NCBI RefSeq assembly: GCF_030182585.1
Contig: NZ_JARXOW010000001.1
Coordinates: 2,108,001-2,172,000 of the forward strand
Source: Pedobacter faecalis
GTDB lineage: Bacteria > Bacteroidota > Bacteroidia > Sphingobacteriales > Sphingobacteriaceae
DNA length: 64,000 bases
Direction of reading: 5' to 3'
The notes under the pieces are model-generated. The model made no database searches. It was not told the origin of the DNA and saw nothing but the letters and a program-made list of their open reading frames with translations. A program made the position numbers and the translations under genes. Positions 34,014-43,019 of the stretch are shown here, piece after piece; position 1 is the stretch's first letter; every line of letters begins with the position of its first letter.

Positions 34014-35458
34014 TCGTGTGTGTATGTGTGGGTGTTGATTTCCATGGTAAATTTGGTTCCTTCTCCGGGCTTGCTCTCCGCATGGATCCTTCCGCCCATG
34101 GCTTCGACATGGTTTTTGACGAGAAAGAGCCCCATGCCGCGCGCGTCTTCGTGTTTATGGAAGGTCTTGTACATTCCGAACAGTTTATGCCCGTGCAGCT
34201 CGAGGTCGATGCCCAGGCCGTTGTCGCTTATGCTGAGTTGGATGAAGGAATCGGCTAGTTCCGCGCATATGGATATTTCGGGCTTGCGTTCTGGGTGCTT
34301 ATATTTTAAACAATTGGTAAGCAGGTTGATGAGGATGCTTTCGAGGTAGGCCGGACTGTAATTAATGACCAGCGCAGGATCTATCTGCAGGTCTACTTTT
34401 GCCCTGGCGGCGCGGAACGAGGGGCCGAGTATTTCCATGACGCGCTCTACCTGCTGCCGGAGGTGTAGTTCGGCAACATCGGCCTGACCTTTGTCGTGAA
34501 TTTTAACGACCTCATTAAGATGGTTGAGCGTTTCAAGGAGATTGTTGGCATTAATGTCGAGCATCTCCACAAGTTTAATTCTTTCCTCTTCATCTTGTTC
34601 TTCGGAGATCATGCTCGTCATCATCCGGATGTTGCCCGTGTGAGAACGTAGATTATGGGAAATTATATGCGCAAAATTCAACAGCCGGGCGTTCTGATCG
34701 CGGATGGTTTCCATGTTGCGTTTCCGCTGGGTAATGTCTTTAACCTGCGATACGAAATACAGGGGGTTACCGGCCGCATCGCGCACAAGCGATACACTAA
34801 GCAGGGCCCAGATAAGGACGCCATTGGCGCGGTAGTAGCGCTTTTCCATGCTGTACCGCTGTATCTTGCCGTTGAGCAGCAGGGTCATTTGCCGAAGGTC
34901 GGAGTCGAGATCTTTCGGATAGGTAAACTCCTGGAAGGTATGGTTCATGAACTCCTGCTCGTTATACCCCAGCAGCTGGCACAAACTCTCGTTTACTTTG
35001 ATCCAGTGGCCCTCGGGCGATACCAGTGCCATGCCTATAGGCGCGTGATCGAAAGCTTCAGAAAACCGCTTTTCCTTCTCCTGGAGCTCGTTGAGCAGCC
35101 TGACGTTGTCGGTGATATCTTCGATGGTTCCGTAAATACGTTCGCATGCACCGCCTGCGATCTGGCTCTGCACGCGCAGCCTTATCCATTTCTGCTCATT
35201 ACTTGCTGTGCTGATCTCAAAGGTGCCGGTATGTGGCTGGCCCGATCGCATGGCCTCGTCGAGGATGGCGCGGATCCGGGCCGGGTCTTTATAAAACATG
35301 ATCACCTCGTCCATTGCAGGCGTCTCTGCGGCTTCAATTTCGAATATTTCCCGGATGATCTGGTTCCAGTAGGCTTCTCCGGTCACCAGGTTTCGCTCCC
35401 ATATCCCCAGGCCGGCGAGTGGCGTTACGCGTTCATAAAGTTCCAGTTTGGTCGGCAT
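34010..35458 (-). CDS. PAS-PAS sensor histidine kinase
   Basis: 482 residues without a membrane segment. Two PAS/PAC units (~5-120 and ~130-255) include 'HAPIGMALVSPEGHWIKVNE'. The DHp helix has the H-box 'FAHIISHNLRSHTGNIR' (~270). The HATPase domain has the N box 'LLTNCLKYKHPERKP', G1 'SDNGLGID' and G2 'GMGLFLVKNHVEAMGG'. It is a cytoplasmic sensor coupled to the receiver gene at 33600 by an ATGA overlap. The signal is unknown. Confidence 0.9.
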   Translation of the reverse strand: MPTKLELYERVTPLAGLGIWERNLVTGEAYWNQIIREIFEIEAAETPAMDEVIMFYKDPARIRAILDEAMRSGQPHTGTFEISTASNEQKWIRLRVQSQIAGGACERIYGTIEDITDNVRLLNELQEKEKRFSEAFDHAPIGMALVSPEGHWIKVNESLCQLLGYNEQEFMNHTFQEFTYPKDLDSDLRQMTLLLNGKIQRYSMEKRYYRANGVLIWALLSVSLVRDAAGNPLYFVSQVKDITQRKRNMETIRDQNARLLNFAHIISHNLRSHTGNIRMMTSMISEEQDEEERIKLVEMLDINANNLLETLNHLNEVVKIHDKGQADVAELHLRQQVERVMEILGPSFRAARAKVDLQIDPALVINYSPAYLESILINLLTNCLKYKHPERKPEISICAELADSFIQLSISDNGLGIDLELHGHKLFGMYKTFHKHEDARGMGLFLVKNHVEAMGGRIHAESKPGEGTKFTMEINTHTYTHE

Positions 35459-35621
35459 CTTGAAGATCGGTCAGTTGATTGACTGCTCCAATGCAAAATC
35501 CTTGCCGATTATCGGGGATTGGGGCGGCTCTACTGATTTGAGGAAACCCAATTGCGGGTAGAAGATTTTTTGTTCGGTATTCACGCCTAAATATATAACT
35601 TAGCAGTAACCAAACATAACC

Positions 35622-36950
35622 ATGAAACACTTTTTACTATGCGCAGCGCTGCTGCTTTGCCTGGGCAGTTGCAAGAGGGAGGGCAAGTATCCTGAACTCA
35701 CCAACAAAGATATTGCAGGTGTGCTGGAGCAAATGACCCAGCTGATGATCCACGATGTATCCAACCCGCCGCTTGCTGCGCGTTTCTATGCATACTCGTG
35801 TATTTCGGGCTATACCGTGCTAAGTTTAAATGACTCTTCGGTGGTGTCGCTGAAAGGAGTATTCAATGAATTTCCCGAGATCAGCAGTCCGCCCGACTCC
35901 GGTGCTTACTCAACCCAGCTTAGTGCAATATTGGCAATGACGGGAACGGCTAAGCGGATGCAGCCATCGGGAAAGAAATTTGATGTATTTGAACAACGTT
36001 TCCTGGATTCGTGTCGCAGACTGGGCTTCCCGGAGGACGTGATAACCCGCTCGCAGTCGTACGCCACCCAGGTGGTAAAGCAGATCATGGGCTATGCAAA
36101 GAAGGACCGGTATAACCGGATCAGCAATTATCCGAGGTATACGCCGACAACCGATGAAGGCAGCTGGCACCCTACCCCACCTGCTTATTTTGCGCCGGTT
36201 GAGCCCTACTTTAATACGGTGAGACCTTTCCTGATCGATTCGGCAGAGGCTTTTAAATCGGTACCCCCGGTGCCTTATTCGTCGGATAAAAATTCGGAGT
36301 TCTATAAATTGCTTATGGCCAACTATATTGATGGGGGCTCGGGATTAACCCAGGAAAACCGCGAGATTGCGGCTTTCTGGGATTGCAATCCTTTTGCGCT
36401 GAAGAATGAGGGTCACCTGATGGTGGGCTTGAAGAAAATTTCGCCGGGAGCACACTGGGTAGGCATAACGGGTATAGCCTGCCAGAAGGAGAAACTCAGC
36501 TTCGCGAAGACGATGGAGATCTATACGATCGTGGCCGCTGGTTTAACGGATAGCTTTATCAGCTGCTGGGATGAGAAGTACCGCAGCAACAGGATACGTC
36601 CGGAAACGGCCATCAGGCGACTGATAGACAAGAAGTGGAAGCCTATGCTGCAAACGCCTCCCTTTCCGGAGTACATGAGCGGGCACTCGCATATTTCGGC
36701 AACCACGGCTGCGATCCTGACTTATTACTTTGGCGACAACTACAGCTATACGGATGATGTGGAGGAGCCTTATGGCTTGAAGCCAAGACGTTTTACTTCC
36801 TTTAACGCTGCCGCGAAAGAAGCTGCCATGAGTCGGTACTGGGGCGGCATCCATTTTATGGACGGCATTATAAATGGTGTGAACGTAGGCCGGGCTATTG
36901 GCGAGCATATTGTTGGGGAATTGAAGACCAACGGAATTAAGCCGATTTAG
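35622..36950 (+). CDS. PAP2/vanadium-haloperoxidase-like phosphatase lipoprotein
   Basis: 442 residues with a lipoprotein signal (lipobox 'CLGSC', Cys ~17). The C-terminal half has the PAP2/VHPO signature parts: Lys-x6-Arg-Pro in 'KYRSNRIRPETAIRR' (~325), 'YMSGHSH' (~351) and 'SRYWGGIHFMDG' (~405). These residues bind phosphate or vanadate. Bacteroidetes proteins of this kind are usually acid-phosphatase-like; true haloperoxidase activity is not implied. The gene stands alone between two regulators. Confidence 0.8.
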   Translation: MKHFLLCAALLLCLGSCKREGKYPELTNKDIAGVLEQMTQLMIHDVSNPPLAARFYAYSCISGYTVLSLNDSSVVSLKGVFNEFPEISSPPDSGAYSTQLSAILAMTGTAKRMQPSGKKFDVFEQRFLDSCRRLGFPEDVITRSQSYATQVVKQIMGYAKKDRYNRISNYPRYTPTTDEGSWHPTPPAYFAPVEPYFNTVRPFLIDSAEAFKSVPPVPYSSDKNSEFYKLLMANYIDGGSGLTQENREIAAFWDCNPFALKNEGHLMVGLKKISPGAHWVGITGIACQKEKLSFAKTMEIYTIVAAGLTDSFISCWDEKYRSNRIRPETAIRRLIDKKWKPMLQTPPFPEYMSGHSHISATTAAILTYYFGDNYSYTDDVEEPYGLKPRRFTSFNAAAKEAAMSRYWGGIHFMDGIINGVNVGRAIGEHIVGELKTNGIKPI

Positions 36951-36998
36951 TCGATCAAGAAGGATGTACCGGGAATTTGCTATCTTTGGCCGCCCCCA

Positions 36999-38819
36999 AT
37001 GATCACCTCAGATATGTTTTCCGGCGAAGACCTGCTGCTGCAACTGTTTAACCAGTCGGCCAACGAAACGGTTGTTTTTAACAGCCGCGACTTGAATATC
37101 CTATATGTAAATGATGCCATGCTGGCCAGGTGGAACCATCAGCGAAGCCTCGTAGGACAAAAGCTGGCGGAGGCTGTTTCCGGTCAGGTAAGCCCGGAAC
37201 TTTTGTTGAGGCTACAGGATGCATGGGACACGGGGCTTCCTTTAAATGAGGCTGGTCTTTCTGCTATACCTTTTCCCGACAGCCTGGGACGGACGTCTTT
37301 CCTGGTGCTGACTTTCAATGCTGCTGCGGAAATTCCTGAACATATTAAACATTATAACGATAAACTTGCGGAGAGTGAGGCCCGGCTGCAATCTATTTTT
37401 GAGCGGTCGCCCGTTGGCATTTCTGTATTGACTGGGCCTGATCATATCATAGAGCAGGCCAATGAAATGATCTTGAAGATATGGGGGCGTACGGCTAAAG
37501 AGGTGTTGGGGAAGCCGCACCGTATAGCCCGCCCGGAACTGAAAGGACAGCCCGTATATGATTGGCTGGACGAGGTGCTCCGGACAGGCGTAAAACGGGT
37601 TAACAGTGAGTTCAGGGTAATGCTGTATGACAATGGGGGTTTGCGGGAGGCCTATGTAAACTCTGCTTATCAGCCGCTTAAGGATGCTTCGGGAAATACC
37701 ACTGGTGTACTGGTTATCCTGGACGAAATCACCGATATGATTAAGGCCAGGCAGGAGGCCACGAAGGTAAAGGAGATGCTTAACCTGGCCATGGAGTCGG
37801 GCGAGCTTGGCGCCTTCTATTACGACCCGGCCAATAACCGGCTTTCGGGCAATGATCTGCTAAAATCCTGGTTTGGGCTGGGCCATGCTGAACACCTGGC
37901 GCTGGAAACAGCTACAGCTGCCATTGCAGACGAGGACCGTGACCGTGTTGATGCTGCTATACGACGTGCACTGACCCCGCAGTCGGGAGGCAACTATGAA
38001 ATTGAATATACCATTATCCATCAACTGACAGGCGTACCGCGGATGGTGCGCGCAAAGGGCAAAACCCTTTTTGATGAGAACGGTAATCCGCTGAGCCTTA
38101 ACGGTACCTTGCAGGATATTACGGAAAGGAAAAAGGACGAGCAGCGCAAGGATGATTTTATCGGGATGGTAAGCCATGAGCTGAAAACACCACTTACTTC
38201 TTTAAATGCATACCTGCAGCTTTTACAACGGAGCGCACGGAAAACGGAAGATGCCTATGCGGAAGGGTTGCTGGAGAAATCTGGCCTGCAGCTGAAAAAG
38301 ATGACCAGGATGATCAACAGTTTTTTGAACATATCGCGACTGGAAGCGGGCAAACTGCACCTGGATCCGCAGGAGTTCGATTTGAGTGCCTTGGTGTCTG
38401 AGCTGGAGGATGAAGCGAATACCATGTTCGACAGTCACCAGTTCATATTCGATCCGGGCCCATCGGCCATGGTGCTGGCCGACAGGGATAAGATTGGCCA
38501 GGTGATCAGTAATTTCTTGACGAACGCGGTGAAATATTCCTTAACCGGCACCCGGGTGGAAGTGACCTGCAGGGTAAGCGGCGGCAAAGCTACGGTTAGG
38601 GTGAAGGATGAGGGCTTTGGCATTAAGCCGGAGGACTTACCACGAATTTTTGAACGCTATTTCCGTGTGGAAGATACCAACAAGTTCGGCGCCTCTGGCT
38701 TTGGCATTGGCTTGTACCTCTGTGCGGAGATTATTGAAAGGCATGACGGCCACATCCGGGCCGAAAGCACATTAGGCCAGGGCTCGGCCTTTTCGTTTGA
38801 CCTACCCCTGGCACGTTAG
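36999..38819 (+). CDS. multi-PAS sensor histidine kinase
   Basis: 606 residues with no membrane helix. A PAS-like region (~10-105), a PAS/PAC pair (~125-250; 'RSPVGISVLTGPDHIIEQAN') and a third PAS (~260-385) precede the catalytic core. The H-box is 'FIGMVSHELKTPLTSLNAY' (~390), the N box 'FLTNAVKYSLTGTRV' (~505), G1 'DEGFGIKPEDLPRIFERYF' and G2 'GFGIGLYLCAEI'. No receiver domain is attached and no adjacent response regulator is on this strand, so it is an orphan kinase. It converges on the TonB receptor gene with a 1-bp gap. Confidence 0.9.
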   Translation: MITSDMFSGEDLLLQLFNQSANETVVFNSRDLNILYVNDAMLARWNHQRSLVGQKLAEAVSGQVSPELLLRLQDAWDTGLPLNEAGLSAIPFPDSLGRTSFLVLTFNAAAEIPEHIKHYNDKLAESEARLQSIFERSPVGISVLTGPDHIIEQANEMILKIWGRTAKEVLGKPHRIARPELKGQPVYDWLDEVLRTGVKRVNSEFRVMLYDNGGLREAYVNSAYQPLKDASGNTTGVLVILDEITDMIKARQEATKVKEMLNLAMESGELGAFYYDPANNRLSGNDLLKSWFGLGHAEHLALETATAAIADEDRDRVDAAIRRALTPQSGGNYEIEYTIIHQLTGVPRMVRAKGKTLFDENGNPLSLNGTLQDITERKKDEQRKDDFIGMVSHELKTPLTSLNAYLQLLQRSARKTEDAYAEGLLEKSGLQLKKMTRMINSFLNISRLEAGKLHLDPQEFDLSALVSELEDEANTMFDSHQFIFDPGPSAMVLADRDKIGQVISNFLTNAVKYSLTGTRVEVTCRVSGGKATVRVKDEGFGIKPEDLPRIFERYFRVEDTNKFGASGFGIGLYLCAEIIERHDGHIRAESTLGQGSAFSFDLPLAR

Positions 38820-38820
38820 T

Positions 38821-40998
38821 CTACAACCTTATTTTTAGTCCGCCGTTGACCACGAATCCATCCAGCGGCGCATAAATGTCCCGGAATACGGGGTTGGAAA
38901 CGCTGCCGGTATAAATGCTGTCGAACCGTGTTTGCCTGGTGTCCGTAAAGTTCTCAAAGTTGATGTACAGCGAGAAGCGCTCCCATAGCCGCTCGGCCAT
39001 AAATCCGAAAATCCAGTAGGGTTTGCCCGTGGCGCCATCGTTCAGGTTTTGCCTGCTGAAGTAATAGGCTTCTGCACCCAGCTTCCACTTTTCATGGGCT
39101 TCGTACATGAGTATATTGTTGAGCCTGTGTTTGGCCGTGAGCGGATTAGGGCGGAGTTCATCGCCTTCATGGATCTTGGCATCGGTGAGACTATAGCCAA
39201 GGAACAGTTTAAAATCTTGATAGCTGAGCTTAACGTTCGTTTCCATCCCCCGGGTATCGATATGCCCCGCAGCATTGATGAAGCGGTAGTTGCCCCCAAT
39301 TTCCTGCTGCATGAGGAGCGGGTGATTCAGAAAGGTGTAGAACAGCATGTGGTTGATACTGAAGGCTACCTGGTCGCCAAACAGGGCTGTGCGATAATTG
39401 ATGTCCCAGTTTGCACCGTAGCTTCTCTCCAGCTTATTGACATCGGTGGAAATAGGCAAGACATGCTGGTATTGGATGCGCTCACTCTCTTCTGTGAATA
39501 TAGTGGGCGTCTTGTATCCAAGTCCGCCTCCAAGCCGGGAATTCAGCCGGTCGCTGATCTTAAACAAGGCAGAGAGCCGGGGCAACACAACAAAGCCGTA
39601 GTCGACCACGTAATCGCCACGCAGACCTGCTTCGAGATCAAGCCAGCCTGAAGCTTTCAGATTCTGCTGTATAAAAGCCCCTGCGGTGGTTTGCCGGTAA
39701 TTCCGGAGGTCGACCGCAGTAGGCCTGTTTTCGTTAAAATGGTCGGTCAACAGGTTGACTCCTGCCACCCACTCCAGTTTATCGCCGGAGGACGTATAGC
39801 TGGCTTCGGTAAAGGTGCCGTACTGACTGCCATCGAATTCATAACCGGGAACCGTGATTTTGCGATTGAAGTAGCTGAAGCTGTTTTTAACGTTGAGGTG
39901 TGACTGCTCCCCTATCTGATGGTCAAGATTGAACTGCGTAGATGCCCGGTCGGATTTGTTCCGTTCGAAAAAGCTGTGCGTATCATCGCCCTTGCCTTTA
40001 ACGTAATGGACATCGCCGCCGCTGCGTGTTTCGAAACTGCTGTTGATGCCAAAGTTCAGAGATGTACGGTTGGACAGGTACAGGAACAGTTTGGGGTTAA
40101 AAGTGTACCGGGCAAATTCGGGAATAGCGGTGAGGTCGATATTGGCCGGATCGTAAGGCTTATTACTGTTTCGCGCCGCAAAAACCGTAAGACCGGCTTT
40201 TCCGAACTTTTGTGAAAAGAATCCATTCACATCGATTCCCCCGGCAGATGTTCCATTCAGATGGAAATTCAGCTCGCGTTCCTCGCCAGGTGTCTTGCTG
40301 ATGAGGTTGACCAGACCGGCTATGGCCCCTCCACCATACAAAGTGGAGGAAGAGCCCTTAATAACTTCGACCTGCCGAAGATCGAGGGGCGGAATCTGGA
40401 GCAAACCTAGTCCGCTGGCTGCCCCGGAATAAAGTGGGAAGCCGTCTTTCAGGATCTGGGTATACCGGCCATCTAGCCCCTGGATGCGTATGGATGCGTT
40501 GGCACTTGTGGCCGAGGTTTGCTGGGTTTGTATGCCGGTACTTTCGCTCAGGAGCACCCGGATGTCGCCGGGCTTCATGTTCGATTTTTCATCGAGTTCT
40601 TCACCGGCGATGACTTCGATGCGTGTGGGGATATTGGCTATGGTGCGACTGCTCCTGGTGCTTGACACGACCACGGCGTCGAGTTCTTCCCCTTCGGCGG
40701 GCTGTAAGAAAATGACCTGTGTGGCATTGCCGCCCGGGGCTATGCTAAGCGTGTCGGTTTTCGTTTCATAGCCGATCAGGCTATAGCGAATCTGATGTAT
40801 TCCTACGGGGAGAGCAGCGAAGGTTAGGGTACCTTCCGCATTGGCCGCAGCTTGCAGTTTAAGTTGAGGCAGACTTGCAGTGGCGCCGGGCAGGGCCAGC
40901 TTCGTCTCTGCGTCCTTTAATTGTATGGTTATACTGTTCTGTGCGGAGGCATGCATAGCAAATGCCGCTGCAAGAAACAGCAGGATGTATCTTTTCAT
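38821..40998 (-). CDS. TonB-dependent outer-membrane receptor
   Basis: 725 residues with a signal peptide (1-19). An N-terminal carboxypeptidase-regulatory-like beta domain (~22-105) precedes the plug ('LDAVVVSSTRSSRTIANIPTR', ~105-230) and a 22-strand barrel to the C-terminal 'GGLKIRL'. The absence of a SusD partner and the presence of a His/Cys-rich DUF6660 gene just upstream suggest a siderophore or metal (possibly copper/iron) substrate rather than a glycan. It is probably co-transcribed with the gene at 41053. Confidence 0.9.
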   Translation of the reverse strand: MKRYILLFLAAAFAMHASAQNSITIQLKDAETKLALPGATASLPQLKLQAAANAEGTLTFAALPVGIHQIRYSLIGYETKTDTLSIAPGGNATQVIFLQPAEGEELDAVVVSSTRSSRTIANIPTRIEVIAGEELDEKSNMKPGDIRVLLSESTGIQTQQTSATSANASIRIQGLDGRYTQILKDGFPLYSGAASGLGLLQIPPLDLRQVEVIKGSSSTLYGGGAIAGLVNLISKTPGEERELNFHLNGTSAGGIDVNGFFSQKFGKAGLTVFAARNSNKPYDPANIDLTAIPEFARYTFNPKLFLYLSNRTSLNFGINSSFETRSGGDVHYVKGKGDDTHSFFERNKSDRASTQFNLDHQIGEQSHLNVKNSFSYFNRKITVPGYEFDGSQYGTFTEASYTSSGDKLEWVAGVNLLTDHFNENRPTAVDLRNYRQTTAGAFIQQNLKASGWLDLEAGLRGDYVVDYGFVVLPRLSALFKISDRLNSRLGGGLGYKTPTIFTEESERIQYQHVLPISTDVNKLERSYGANWDINYRTALFGDQVAFSINHMLFYTFLNHPLLMQQEIGGNYRFINAAGHIDTRGMETNVKLSYQDFKLFLGYSLTDAKIHEGDELRPNPLTAKHRLNNILMYEAHEKWKLGAEAYYFSRQNLNDGATGKPYWIFGFMAERLWERFSLYINFENFTDTRQTRFDSIYTGSVSNPVFRDIYAPLDGFVVNGGLKIRL

Positions 40999-41052
40999 TG
41001 ATGTAAATTGTGTCTGACGACGGTTTAAGAAATGCTTTATTAACTGTGGTTC

Positions 41053-41370
41053 TTAAACCATCCGCGGAGGCTGCCAAACGGCACCGCTGATACGCACCGG
41101 GTAACCGGTATCGGTAAGGGTGTGGGCCTGCTTTAGAGGTTGAGGGCTGGCGATGGGCTCCAGGCATCGGGGCAGGAGTACTGAAAAAGGGTGGTGCCCG
41201 CAGTGACAGAAGGAATTGCAGGTATCGCTTGTATCCTGATGCCCATTGTCTGTTCCCTGAGCGAGGCTGAAGACGGTTTCATCAGTGACGTCCGCACGAG
41301 TTTCTTCCTCACAGAGGTCGAACCCCGAAAGGAATACAAGGATGGTCATGATGACGGCCAGCGCTTTCAT
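41053..41370 (-). CDS. DUF6660-like small His/Cys-rich protein
   Basis: 105 residues. A hydrophobic N-terminal segment (~3-18, possible signal) precedes an acidic stretch and a metal-ligand-rich cluster 'CNSFCHCGHHPF' (~51-62). Proteins of this size and pattern sit beside metal-efflux or TonB genes in Bacteroidetes. It lies 54 bp before the TonB receptor on the same strand. A metal-binding or sensing role is inferred. Confidence 0.65.
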   Translation of the reverse strand: MKALAVIMTILVFLSGFDLCEEETRADVTDETVFSLAQGTDNGHQDTSDTCNSFCHCGHHPFSVLLPRCLEPIASPQPLKQAHTLTDTGYPVRISGAVWQPPRMV

Positions 41371-41423
41371 ATCACGAAGTTAATAAGTTAACACAATAAA
41401 ATACTAAGGTTTGTTATTCGGAT

Positions 41424-43019
41424 ATGAAAAAAGAACTTTGGTGGAAGACAAGCGTGATTTACCAGATCTATCCGCGATCGTACCAGGACAGCAATGGCGA
41501 CGGGGTTGGTGATTTAAAGGGGATTATTGAGCGGATGGACTATGTGCAATGGCTGGGCGTTGAGGCAGTTTGGCTTTCGCCGATCTATCCTTCGCCGATG
41601 GCCGATTTTGGCTATGATATTTCTGATTACCAGGACATCGATCCGCTGTTCGGTTCTCTGGCTGATTTTGATGAATTGCTGGAGGCGGTGCATAGCCGTG
41701 GCATGAAGCTGATCCTGGATTTTGTACCTAACCATACTTCGGACCAGCACCCCTGGTTTCTGGAGTCGCGTTCTTCACGAGATAATCCGAAGCGCGACTG
41801 GTATATCTGGCAGGATGCAGCGGCCGATGGTGGGGTTCCGAACAATTGGCTGGGTGTGTTTGGTGGCAGCGCCTGGGAATGGGACGAGGTGACAGGTCAG
41901 TACTATTATCATGGTTTTTTAAAGGAGCAGCCCGACCTGAACTGGCGTAACCCGGAGGTGCGCGAGGCTATGCTGAATACGCTTCGCTTCTGGCTCGACC
42001 GCGGCGTGGATGGCTTCAGGGTGGATGTGATCTGGTATATGATTAAGGATGCTCAGTTGCGCGATAACCCGGTGAATCCGGATTATAACGAGTATATGCC
42101 GACGTACGACCGACTGCTTCCGGTTTACAGTACGGATCAGCCGGAGGTGCATGAAGTGATCCGCGAGATGCGTGAACTAATGGATAGCTATGAGGAACGA
42201 ATGATGGTTGGGGAGGTTTATCTGCCTGTACACCGTCTGATGACCTACTATGGTGTGGACAACAAGGGTGCCCATCTGCCCTTTAATTTCCAGTTGATTT
42301 CCCTACCCTGGGATGCGATGGTGATCGCAGCCGCTATTGATGAATATGAGGGGGCTTTGCCTGCTGATGGCTGGCCAAACTGGGTGCTGGGCAATCATGA
42401 CCGTCCGCGCATAGTAAGCCGGATAGGTACAGACCAGGCGCGTGTTGCGGCGATGTTGCTGCTGACTTTGCGTGGTACGCCGACGATGTATTACGGTGAT
42501 GAAATTGGCATGCGGGATATCCCGATCCCTTTTGATGAAGTGCAGGACCCGCAGGGGCTGAACATGCCCGAGAAGAATTTGAGTCGCGACCCTTGCCGCA
42601 CACCTATGCAGTGGGATGACTCCAACAACGCTGGCTTTAGCTCCGGCAAGCCCTGGCTGCGTATAGATTCGCGCTATGTGCGGAATAACGTAGAATTGCA
42701 GCGGAATGATCCTGACTCCCTTCTTTCCTTATACCGAAAGCTGATTGCGCTAAGGCAGCGTGAGCCTTCGCTTGTACTGGGTGTTTATACGCCGGTTTTT
42801 GCTGATCAGCAGATGATTGTTTATTTGCGCAGCTATGACGGCAGTGCCTCATTTTTGGTGGCGCTTAATCTGAGTCACAGGCCTGCGTATTTCCGGCCAG
42901 TTGAGCGTCAGTATTCGGGCGTTGTTGTGGTGTCGACCAATACGGAACTGGAAGGCACAAGGGTGTCGGGCAGTTTGAGTTTGGCGGGCGACGAGGCGGT
43001 TGTGGTGAGGTTGGATTAG
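41424..43019 (+). CDS. GH13 alpha-glucosidase / alpha-amylase family
   Basis: 531 residues of the oligo-1,6-glucosidase/alpha-glucosidase type. It starts 'WWKTSVIYQIYPRSYQDSNG' and contains region I 'DFVPNHTS'. Region II 'GFRVDVIW' has the nucleophile Asp201, region III 'GEVYLP' has the acid/base Glu264, and region IV 'NHDRPR' has Asp326. It should release glucose from the non-reducing ends of alpha-glucosides. No signal peptide is evident, so it acts in the cytoplasm. It is divergent from DUF6660 with 53 bp between them. Confidence 0.92.
   Translation: MKKELWWKTSVIYQIYPRSYQDSNGDGVGDLKGIIERMDYVQWLGVEAVWLSPIYPSPMADFGYDISDYQDIDPLFGSLADFDELLEAVHSRGMKLILDFVPNHTSDQHPWFLESRSSRDNPKRDWYIWQDAAADGGVPNNWLGVFGGSAWEWDEVTGQYYYHGFLKEQPDLNWRNPEVREAMLNTLRFWLDRGVDGFRVDVIWYMIKDAQLRDNPVNPDYNEYMPTYDRLLPVYSTDQPEVHEVIREMRELMDSYEERMMVGEVYLPVHRLMTYYGVDNKGAHLPFNFQLISLPWDAMVIAAAIDEYEGALPADGWPNWVLGNHDRPRIVSRIGTDQARVAAMLLLTLRGTPTMYYGDEIGMRDIPIPFDEVQDPQGLNMPEKNLSRDPCRTPMQWDDSNNAGFSSGKPWLRIDSRYVRNNVELQRNDPDSLLSLYRKLIALRQREPSLVLGVYTPVFADQQMIVYLRSYDGSASFLVALNLSHRPAYFRPVERQYSGVVVVSTNTELEGTRVSGSLSLAGDEAVVVRLD

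Noticed and set aside
34655..35482. 275-codon open frame on the plus strand
   Set aside because: Antisense to the PAS-PAS histidine kinase, whose domains are all intact; the frame has no recognisable motif.
35622..36950. True vanadium haloperoxidase
   Set aside because: The PAP2/VHPO signature is shared with acid phosphatases, and halogenation cannot be inferred from it.
39049..39651. 200-codon open frame on the plus strand
   Set aside because: Antisense to the TonB receptor barrel; no start context and no motif.
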